Below are positions 4,193-10,835 of a DNA stretch of 10,835 bases, in pieces. A program made the position numbers and the translations under genes. Where the stretch lies: assembly GCA_002393705.1 (NCBI GenBank), contig DGTH01000067.1, positions 1 to 10,835 on the forward strand, written 5' to 3'. The notes below the pieces were generated by a model. That model worked only from the letters and a program-made list of their open reading frames with translations. It searched no databases and was not told the DNA's origin. Every line of letters begins with the position of its first letter. The stretch's first letter is position 1. Source of the DNA: Prevotella sp. UBA4341 (lineage in GTDB: Bacteria > Bacteroidota > Bacteroidia > Bacteroidales > Bacteroidaceae).

Positions 4193-6716
4193 ATTTTACT
4201 ACCTTCCGGCCATTCTGGATATATACTCCCTTCGTGGGCTGCTTGACGCGGCGGCCCTGCAGGTCATATAAGGGGTGTTGGGTGGTGGCTGTCGGGTGCT
4301 GGGTGATGCCGGTGGCCGGAGGCGTGGTGCTCTCGGTGACCGTCAGCGTACCCTCAACGAACATCAGCTTGTAGCTCTCGGCTTCGGCCGTCACGGTGAT
4401 GGGGTACTCGCCGGGCTCAGAGTTCTCGTCAGCCTCGCAGGTGAATACCGGCTCGGTCTTCCATACGGGCACCGTCTCGTCGTTAACCAGACCCTCGAAC
4501 ATCAGTTCAAACTCGGGGTTGGGCTGTCCCTGCTCGCGGGTGACGTTGACCACCGTGGCGCGGGCATCGACCTTCTGAACGACGAGGTAACCGTCCTCAA
4601 AATCTACATTCTCGTCGGTGATGGTGCCCGGCAAGATGTGGATGGGATAGCGGCCGGCAGGCGACTGCGGTGTGGCCTCACACTCGAACTCAGGCTGTCC
4701 CGACACGTAGTCGCCCAATATCTGGAAGTTGAAGGTGGGGTTCTCCTCGCCGTAGCGGCGAATGGTGTTGCGCACCTTGATGGTGGTGCCAAACTCGGTG
4801 ACGTTGACAAAGTCCTTCCACTGTGCCTTCTGCGCGAACTTCGTCTTCATGCCGCTGGGCACGAAGAGCATGCAGTTGTAGGTATTCACGCCGGCAAAGA
4901 CATCGGCACCGCCCAAGGTGGGCACCTCCTTGCTGTTGACGCGGAACTCCATGAGTCCGGCAGCGTTATGGAAGGCCTCGCGGCCAATGGTGGTAACGCT
5001 CTGTGGCAACACAATCTTGTTCAGGCGGGCGCAGCCAGCCAGGGCGTAGGGGCGAATGTTCACCGTGCCCTGTGGCACCGTCAGCTCGCCAGCCAGCGAA
5101 GGCAGTACGGCAATGAGGTCGGTCTCGTCGGCAGCGTTCCACACCATGCTGTTCTGGTCAATGCGGAAGTCAGCACCCTCGGCCGGCGTACCTATCTCGA
5201 TGGTCTCAAGGCGCGAGCAGAGTGCCAGTGCGCCGTCGCCCCAGTGGGTCAGTCCGCTGGGCAGCTTCAGGCTCTTCAGCTGTCGGCAGCCGTAGAAGGC
5301 GCGCTCGGGCAGCTGGTCGTCGGTGGTCACCAGACCGTTGCTACCGTCAATGAGGTAGGCATTGCCACCAGCCACGATACGTGCTCCAGAGAGGTCGAGC
5401 GTGTGCAGGCTGCCCTTGGTCTTCTCGCCGTACTCATCGCAGCCGGCCAGCTGGCGCAGGTAGCGCAGGTCGGTAGAGTTCACGTTGCCCGTGACGGTGA
5501 GCGTGCCCACCAACTCGGCCTCTTCGGCCGTAATCTGACTGCTCAGTTTGCCTGCATCGGCCAGTTCTACCGACTTCTCTATGAGGTCACGACGCTCGCC
5601 GCGAATGCCGACGATCATGTCCTGCCCCTGGCTGAAGTCGTAGTACGAGGGGTTCAGCAGCGAGATGTCGTAGTAGCCGTCGTCGTCGCCACTCCATCCC
5701 CAGTTGACATAGACCATACCCTGGGCGTTGTAGCCGTGCAGCACGAAGGCGTGGCCTCCGCTGTAGTAGCTGGAGCCACCGTAGTAGATGGGGCCGTCTT
5801 CGCTCAAGGCGGTGAACACCATGTCCATCCAGTCCTGGTCGCTGTAGCCCGGGCCGTTGTAGCCGTCGCGTTCGTAGCAGGTGGCATCGGTCAGTCCGAA
5901 GTAGGTGCGCAGTCCCTCGGCCGCGTCGGTCGAGTAGGCTCCGCTGCCGCTCTCCTGGTAGCCGCCGTACTGCATGTCGGCAGCCACGCCGCAGTCGCGC
6001 ATCAGCAGTGCCACAGCCTGTGCCTGTGCGTCGTTGTAGGGCTGCACGGCGTAGTTGTCGAGCATGTTGTCCCAGTCGTAGTAGTCATCCTCGAAGGTGG
6101 CGGTGATGGCCGACCCGCTCGTGTCGTACTGCGGGTAGTAGATGGTGCGCTGACCTACGCCGTGCTCGGGCACCTTATAGTAGTTGAGCACCTGGGCCAT
6201 GGCCGTAGCCACGCAGCCGGTGTAGAGGCGGTCTCCGCCGTTAGAGAGTGGCAGCAGCATGTTGTAGGGGTCCAGCTGGTCCCACTCGGTGGTCATGAGG
6301 GGGCCTACCTGCGTGGGGAACTTCGCTGGGTCGGGCGCTATGGGCGCGAGCGCAATGTTGTTCTGCACGGCGTAATCTACCGCGTCGCTCATAGCTGAGA
6401 GCCACCACTGGAAGTTGGTATTGCGACCCTCGGAGTAGCGCTTCGAGGAGACGCCCAGCAGTTCGGGCACGAGGTCGTCGCTCGACACGACGGCAAAGCC
6501 ACCGTGCTCGAAGCCATAGATTTCGTAGCCTACGCTCTGCTTGAGCAGCTTCAGTTCACCTGCCGGACGCGGTGCTTTCCTTACGCGCGCGCGCTCAGCA
6601 TTAATGGCAGCGATGGCTGCCTCCTTCATCTGGGCCTTCGGGCGTGGAGCCGCCTTTCCCGTCATCGACAGCAGCGCGAGGGCTGCTATCAGCATCAAAA
6701 TACGTTTTCGTTTCAC
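4191..6716 (-). CDS. Secreted C10 cysteine peptidase (streptopain/interpain-like) with LRR, MBG and sorting tail, 841 aa
   Basis: This is a secreted papain-fold cysteine peptidase of family C10, as in streptopain SpeB and interpain A of Prevotella intermedia. The start is a GTG at 6714-6716 with AAGG 7 bases upstream; no in-frame ATG lies between it and an upstream stop. The signal peptide is 1-22 (MKRKR then a hydrophobic core). A propeptide spans about 23-135. The catalytic domain runs about 136-373: Cys168 in YTGCVATAMAQ, His322 in GGHAFVLHGYN, and NWGWSG (338-343). The Cys-His spacing of 154 is close to that of interpain A. BspA-like leucine-rich repeats follow (about 400-640), then two MBG-type Ig-like domains (about 645-717 and 719-796), a linker (797-815), and the tail PLYDLQGRRV...KGVYIQNGRKVVK (815-841). 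The tail resembles type IX secretion sorting domains. Targets may be host proteins, but this is inferred from the family. Confidence 0.95.
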   Translation of the reverse strand: MKRKRILMLIAALALLSMTGKAAPRPKAQMKEAAIAAINAERARVRKAPRPAGELKLLKQSVGYEIYGFEHGGFAVVSSDDLVPELLGVSSKRYSEGRNTNFQWWLSAMSDAVDYAVQNNIALAPIAPDPAKFPTQVGPLMTTEWDQLDPYNMLLPLSNGGDRLYTGCVATAMAQVLNYYKVPEHGVGQRTIYYPQYDTSGSAITATFEDDYYDWDNMLDNYAVQPYNDAQAQAVALLMRDCGVAADMQYGGYQESGSGAYSTDAAEGLRTYFGLTDATCYERDGYNGPGYSDQDWMDMVFTALSEDGPIYYGGSSYYSGGHAFVLHGYNAQGMVYVNWGWSGDDDGYYDISLLNPSYYDFSQGQDMIVGIRGERRDLIEKSVELADAGKLSSQITAEEAELVGTLTVTGNVNSTDLRYLRQLAGCDEYGEKTKGSLHTLDLSGARIVAGGNAYLIDGSNGLVTTDDQLPERAFYGCRQLKSLKLPSGLTHWGDGALALCSRLETIEIGTPAEGADFRIDQNSMVWNAADETDLIAVLPSLAGELTVPQGTVNIRPYALAGCARLNKIVLPQSVTTIGREAFHNAAGLMEFRVNSKEVPTLGGADVFAGVNTYNCMLFVPSGMKTKFAQKAQWKDFVNVTEFGTTIKVRNTIRRYGEENPTFNFQILGDYVSGQPEFECEATPQSPAGRYPIHILPGTITDENVDFEDGYLVVQKVDARATVVNVTREQGQPNPEFELMFEGLVNDETVPVWKTEPVFTCEADENSEPGEYPITVTAEAESYKLMFVEGTLTVTESTTPPATGITQHPTATTQHPLYDLQGRRVKQPTKGVYIQNGRKVVK
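4274..4308 (-). repeat. Five-copy heptad array inside the C10 peptidase linker
   Basis: On the plus strand the units are GGTGTTG, GGTGGTG, GCTGTCG, GGTGCTG and GGTGATG, consensus GGTGNTG. They encode the linker between the last MBG domain and the sorting tail, where TQHP appears twice, 7 residues (21 bp, three heptads) apart. A 7-bp unit does not keep frame, so copy change would alter or remove the tail. Confidence 0.75.
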
Positions 6717-6810
6717 TTTTTTGCCTTATTAATATGTTAGAATTTGCGTTTAGTAAAGAGTTTGAGGGAATGAAGTTACATTTCCCTTACCATTTTATTA
6801 TTATTGTGTG

Positions 6811-6842
6811 CAAAGTTACGAAATATCTTACAATATACCAAA
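6811..6842 (-). promoter_or_regulatory. Bacteroidetes-type promoter for the C10 peptidase gene
   Basis: On the minus strand, TTTG (6839-6842), exactly 20 bp, then TAACTTTG (6811-6818) followed by C is a full match to the Bacteroidetes consensus. Transcription would start near 6804, leaving a leader of almost 90 nt before the GTG start. With the terminator just upstream, this makes the peptidase a separate transcription unit. Confidence 0.8.
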
Positions 6843-6852
6843 TAATTAGCCC

Positions 6853-6887
6853 AAAAAGAGAAGGGTACACCGAAATGTACCCTTCTC
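6853..6887 (-). terminator. Intrinsic terminator of the large adhesin-like gene
   Basis: GAGAAGGGTACA (6858-6869) and TGTACCCTTCTC (6876-6887) form a perfect 12-bp stem with a 6-base loop that reads TTTCGG on the minus strand. It is followed in the minus direction by TTTTT (6857-6853). It starts 23 bp after the stop codon of the upstream gene and ends just before the C10 peptidase promoter. Confidence 0.9.
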
Positions 6888-6910
6888 AATAATCATTATG
6901 AAGTTCTGGT

Positions 6911-9900
6911 TTACTTCACCAGGACAGCCTTGCCATTGATGACATAGACACCCTTCAGGCCGTCCAAGCTGTTCACCTGATGGCGAATCTGCTTGCCGTC
7001 GAGCGTATAGACGTCGAAGGCCTTGCCTTCAGCCAGCTTGATGGCGTCGATAGCGGTGGTGACAGAAATGGTCACTTCGACGGGCTTCGACTCAGAGCCG
7101 TTAGTATAAACAGCGCTGACAGCAAACTGGTGGTCGCCAGACGTGAGGGTTGCGGGGTCAATGATGTAGGTCGTCTCGTCACCCGTAACGGTAGCTGCGA
7201 GCTCACCATCAACATAGATGTTGTAGCTTTCTACTTCGCCGCCGCCTACGAGGTAGGTGATATCGTCAACCATGAGACCGAAGATGTCTTGCGAGGTGTG
7301 ACGGATGGCGAAGTACTTCGAACCTTCGGGCAGGTCAACGCTGAACTCCGTCCACTCGGTAGCGTCGGTAGAGAAGGTCTGTAACGACGTGAAGCTTGCC
7401 GGGTCGGTGTCAGTAGAAGAAGCCAGCACCTCGAAGCTCTCCTGACCATACTGGGCAGTGATGGTGCGAGCGAAGAACGAGATGGTCTGTGCCACGCCGG
7501 GCAGCTCGGGCGAAATCAGCCAGTGGTTGGTGGCGTCAACGTTGCCTTCGGGCTCAGCCACACAGGTAGAGATGAAGTACTGAGCGCCGCTGTGAGCAGC
7601 ATAGTTAGTGCTCAAATCCTGTGCCAGCTGGGTCGAAGCGGGAGCCATGACGATCCAAGCATTCTGAGCGCCCAGATTGGGAACGTTGATGCCGTCGAAT
7701 CCGTAGGCGTAGGTGCCGTTGCCGTCGAAGACGGTCCACTCACCAATCTTACCGGTGTGTACGTCAGCACCCAGTCCGCCGGTAGCAAATTCGTCGTAGC
7801 TCTCTACATCCTCAGTATAAGATGCGGTGCCGTTTTCGGGAGCCGTCCAAGAGAGCTCAACGCCATTGTCGGTCTGCGTGCCGGTGAGGTTCTCAGGCTG
7901 AGCAGCGCTCGACTCTACGATGCTGATAATCGTCTCTGCAGAGTTGTTGTCCTCGTTGAGGTCGTTCTCATAGACTACCTCGGCGGTCAGCGTTACGTCG
8001 GCTGCATCGTCGAAGATGGTGGTCGGGAACTCGGCAGTGAACTCAGTCGTAGCAAACGGCTCGAGAGCGTCGTTGACGGTATTCTCCATGAGGGTCTCGT
8101 CGCCAGCCTTCAGCGTGACGGTGTAACCCATGGCAGCATTCTCGCCCTCGTTCTTCACCTTGAGGGTGACAACAGCCGACTGGCCGGCCTGCACCTTGGC
8201 AGGAGCTGTGACGGCAACCGAGAGGTCGTACTCGTAGAGGTCCATAATCCTGATGTTGTCGATGATGAGGTTGTCCTCATACTGACTTACGCTGGGCGTG
8301 GTGATGGTAGCCAGGATACCTACCGACGAGAAGCGGGTAGCACCCTTGAGGCTGCTCAGCACCTGCTTGATGGTGGTATAGTCAGCGGTGAGGTCGAACT
8401 CACCCAGCACCTGATAAGGAGCATCATCCTTAGAGCCGATGACCTTAACCTTGCTCACGTTCGCGCCATTCTTGGCATCGAACAGGATGGTCGGGTTGGC
8501 GGCAGCATTCAGATTGACCTTCGGCAGTACGAAGAAGACCTCAGAAGAAGTGCCGTCGTTGTAGAGCTTCAGGGCCACACCGTCCTCGTCGGACGATGCT
8601 TCGTCAACGCCCAGTCCACCGTTGCAATCCCAAGCATAGTGCAAGGTCTTGCCGGCAAAGCCTTCCTCGATGGGCAGTTCCTCGGGCGCACCGGTCATGA
8701 CGTAAGTGTAAGCACCCTCAGAGTTAGTATAGGTGGCATTTTCACCCTTAACGGCCTTGACGCCGTAGTAGTGGTACGCAGCCTCGCCCTCGTCCATGGC
8801 CAGCGAGATGGTAGCGGTCAGGTCGGTAGTCTCGGCCACCTTCTCAACCTCTGCTAAATCTACAAAGAACCCGTAATCCACCATTTCAAGTGAGTAAACC
8901 TCGTAAGTGACGGCACTCTGGTTGATGTAGCCGCCGTGCAGGCCCTGCACCTGATCCCAAGTCAGCGTGAAGCCGTCGGCCGTTGTGCTGGCCACCTGTA
9001 CGTTCTGCACGTCTGCCAACTGGTCTTCGCCAACGAAGGCACTCAGTTTCTCCGACTTCAGACCGTCGCCAGCCGAAGGGTCAGAGCAGACTACCCAGTA
9101 GGTATAGGTCTTACCGTTCTCGACGTCAGTGTCCTGCCAGGTCTGGTCAAACCCCGGGTCAACATTGCTGATGGTATTGACCAGTGTGCCGTCGCGGTAG
9201 ATCTTAGCGTCAACGGCGTTAGTCAGCGGAGAACCGTTGATAGCAGTAGTAGGTGTCACGAACGAGACGTCCACCAGCAGCGCACCCTCGGCACCGGCGG
9301 TAACCGTGAAGTTATCGACAGCAGCAGGAGCATTGGCCTCGGGACCCTTCTCGACAGACAGCGAGTTGACAATGAGATACCAGCGGTCAGCATCCGAAAT
9401 GCCGTGGATGGCCACAAAGACCTGACCGTCCTCACTGGCAGTGAACGAGCCCTGGTAGTCGGTCGGTGTGGTAGTAGTAACGTCGGTAGCAGGAATCACC
9501 GTCTCGTTCAGTCCCTCCACAGTGGCGTCCTTGCCCACCTTCACCTCGAAGCGCTCAGCATATGAGGCGCTGTAGGCGTTTGCATTGACAATGACGTCAT
9601 AGGTCTTGCCAGCCTGCACCTTGATGGGCAGCGACACCAGATAGTCGTCGGCAGCCAGCGAACTGCTATAAGCGCAGTAGGTACCGTAGCTCGTGCCCCA
9701 AGCCCAAGTCTTGTTGTCGCCGTTGGCGTCAATGACCTGGAACAAGTCGAGCACAGAGGCGTCGGCAGTCTTCGACAGGTTAACCGTGTAGGGAACGTCA
9801 ACAGCGACAGTGAAGAGGACTTCGATGATGTCACTCTTGATGCCGATGCCAGAGGCATTGTACGGTATTACCTGATACTTGTGTGTACCGATGGTCAGTC

Positions 9901-10835
9901 CTTTCTCCTCGTTATCCACGATGGTACGCTCCGAACCGGGAGCCACGTCGGCCACGCTCTCAATCACAACGCCGTCGCGCAGCACGTCAATCTTGGTCAG
10001 GTTTTCGGTCATCTCGTTACCGTCAATGGTCGTAGTGGGCGCGTTGAAGACGATGGTGGCCTCTATCTTGTTCTCTGTCGGTGTCACCACCAAGTCGGTC
10101 ACGGCAGCGGGTGCAGTAGGCTCGGCACCCACCTCAATGGTCAGGGTCTTCACCTTCAGGCGGAACTGGTCGGCATCCGAAGTGGCATGGATGGCCACAT
10201 AGTAGGTGCCAGCCTCGTCAGCTGTGAACGAGCCGCTGAAGTCGGTAAAGTCTTTAGAGGTCACCTCTGTCTCGGCAATGGCCACGGTCGAGAGACCATC
10301 AACGGTAGCTTCCTTGCCCACCTTCACCTCGAACTTCTCGGGATAGCCGCTGTTGGCAGCGTTCACAATCACGTTGTAGCCCTTGCCGGCTTCGAGCTTG
10401 ATGGGCAGTACCAGGTAGTCGTCGGCAGCTGCAGAGCTGTTGTAAGTATAGTTGGCAAAGTTCGATGCGCTCCAAGTCCAGGTCTTGCCGTCCTCATTGT
10501 TGTCGATGACGAAGAAGTCGCCAAACGGAGCCTCAGTGGTGAAGTCGGCCACGTAGGGAGCCGTGATGGGAGCTGCCTCAATGCTGAAGTCATCGACAAA
10601 GAGATAGTACTGGTCTTTGTCGGAGATGGCATGCACGCCAATGTAGTATTCGCCAGTCTCGGCTACGGTGAACTCGTTGTTCTCGAATGTCACGAAGCCA
10701 GCAGTAGTGACGTCTGTTGCAGGAACGACCTGTGTGCCTGCAGCCAGTGCCTCGGCAGTGTTCTCCTTGGCAGCCTTCACCTCGATGCGCTCAGGATAGC
10801 TGGCCGAATAGGCATGGGCAGCGATGCTGAAGGCA
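6911..10835 (-). CDS. Large secreted multidomain adhesin-like protein, C-terminal 1307 aa (N-terminus outside window)
   Basis: The frame is open to the right edge. The GTG at 10778-10780 is internal, since the residues before it (HAYSASYPERIE) match repeat sequence elsewhere in the protein. Counting from that codon as 1, the order is: the end of a beta-sandwich module (to 70); a second module (71-218); an FN3-like domain (220-325); a third module (326-480); FN3-like domains (484-585 and 587-697); another jelly-roll-like module (698-848); a CARDB-like domain (850-955); and an FN3 domain split by a cleaved-adhesin/choice-of-anchor J module (about 985-1178, with NHWLISPEL and GLMVDDITY). The end is a sorting-like tail (FDVYTLDGKQI...KGVYVINGKAVLVK). 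The modules resemble those of gingipain adhesin regions. No catalytic motif is visible in this part; the missing N-terminus could carry an enzyme. It is likely surface-bound or secreted, binding proteins or glycans. It lies upstream of the C10 peptidase gene. Confidence 0.9.
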   Translation of the reverse strand, partial: AFSIAAHAYSASYPERIEVKAAKENTAEALAAGTQVVPATDVTTAGFVTFENNEFTVAETGEYYIGVHAISDKDQYYLFVDDFSIEAAPITAPYVADFTTEAPFGDFFVIDNNEDGKTWTWSASNFANYTYNSSAAADDYLVLPIKLEAGKGYNVIVNAANSGYPEKFEVKVGKEATVDGLSTVAIAETEVTSKDFTDFSGSFTADEAGTYYVAIHATSDADQFRLKVKTLTIEVGAEPTAPAAVTDLVVTPTENKIEATIVFNAPTTTIDGNEMTENLTKIDVLRDGVVIESVADVAPGSERTIVDNEEKGLTIGTHKYQVIPYNASGIGIKSDIIEVLFTVAVDVPYTVNLSKTADASVLDLFQVIDANGDNKTWAWGTSYGTYCAYSSSLAADDYLVSLPIKVQAGKTYDVIVNANAYSASYAERFEVKVGKDATVEGLNETVIPATDVTTTTPTDYQGSFTASEDGQVFVAIHGISDADRWYLIVNSLSVEKGPEANAPAAVDNFTVTAGAEGALLVDVSFVTPTTAINGSPLTNAVDAKIYRDGTLVNTISNVDPGFDQTWQDTDVENGKTYTYWVVCSDPSAGDGLKSEKLSAFVGEDQLADVQNVQVASTTADGFTLTWDQVQGLHGGYINQSAVTYEVYSLEMVDYGFFVDLAEVEKVAETTDLTATISLAMDEGEAAYHYYGVKAVKGENATYTNSEGAYTYVMTGAPEELPIEEGFAGKTLHYAWDCNGGLGVDEASSDEDGVALKLYNDGTSSEVFFVLPKVNLNAAANPTILFDAKNGANVSKVKVIGSKDDAPYQVLGEFDLTADYTTIKQVLSSLKGATRFSSVGILATITTPSVSQYEDNLIIDNIRIMDLYEYDLSVAVTAPAKVQAGQSAVVTLKVKNEGENAAMGYTVTLKAGDETLMENTVNDALEPFATTEFTAEFPTTIFDDAADVTLTAEVVYENDLNEDNNSAETIISIVESSAAQPENLTGTQTDNGVELSWTAPENGTASYTEDVESYDEFATGGLGADVHTGKIGEWTVFDGNGTYAYGFDGINVPNLGAQNAWIVMAPASTQLAQDLSTNYAAHSGAQYFISTCVAEPEGNVDATNHWLISPELPGVAQTISFFARTITAQYGQESFEVLASSTDTDPASFTSLQTFSTDATEWTEFSVDLPEGSKYFAIRHTSQDIFGLMVDDITYLVGGGEVESYNIYVDGELAATVTGDETTYIIDPATLTSGDHQFAVSAVYTNGSESKPVEVTISVTTAIDAIKLAEGKAFDVYTLDGKQIRHQVNSLDGLKGVYVINGKAVLVK

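Noticed and set aside
4275..6398. Open frame of about 700 codons on the plus strand opposite the C10 peptidase gene
   Set aside because: It is a product of GC-rich codon use on the other strand. The translation lacks recognisable domains, while the minus strand encodes a complete peptidase.
7523..8857. Open frame of about 440 codons on the plus strand opposite the adhesin-like gene
   Set aside because: It is antisense to a clear multidomain protein and has no family features of its own.

Overview
The window looks like chromosomal DNA from a Bacteroidales bacterium, most likely a Prevotella-type organism. Three things suggest this. Promoters fit the Bacteroidetes pattern (TTTG, about 20 bp, then TAnnTTTG). 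The gene set includes a C10 (streptopain/interpain-type) peptidase with BspA-like leucine-rich repeats and MBG domains. Two secreted proteins end in a short type IX secretion-like tail of the form Y-D-x-x-G-[RK]-x-[VI]...KGVY[IV]xNG. The species assignment is an inference from family knowledge, not from a search.

Positions 1-4117 carry housekeeping genes. The 3' part of an S41 C-terminal processing peptidase (+) meets a small DUF721/DciA-type protein (-) tail to tail, and recF (-) lies upstream of the DUF721 gene. Diverging from recF is a membrane-anchored TPR protein (+), followed by ribH, lumazine synthase (+). The recF/TPR intergenic region holds two good back-to-back Bacteroidetes promoters. 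The recF-DUF721 pairing recalls the dnaA-dnaN-recF-dciA-gyrB order of Actinobacteria.

Positions 4191-10835 carry two secreted surface or extracellular proteins, both on the minus strand. Upstream is a very large multidomain adhesin-like protein whose N-terminus lies beyond the right edge; it has a 12-bp-stem terminator. Downstream, from its own promoter, comes a C10 cysteine peptidase with LRR, MBG and sorting-tail regions. Protease plus gingipain-like adhesin modules suggests a proteolysis or adhesion locus, but the two are separate genes here.

The most unusual feature is short-period DNA. There is a ten-copy 9-bp repeat inside recF that encodes a collagen-like Gly-Ala-Ser/Thr insert. Five other places show 7-bp periodic sequence or related palindromes: the S41/DUF721 junction, two arrays between recF and DUF721, one after the TPR gene, and one inside the linker of the C10 peptidase. 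A five-copy 10-bp CCTAGG array lies just after ribH. I saw no CRISPR array, tRNA, rRNA, insertion sequence or phage gene, and no gene-free stretch over 300 bp.
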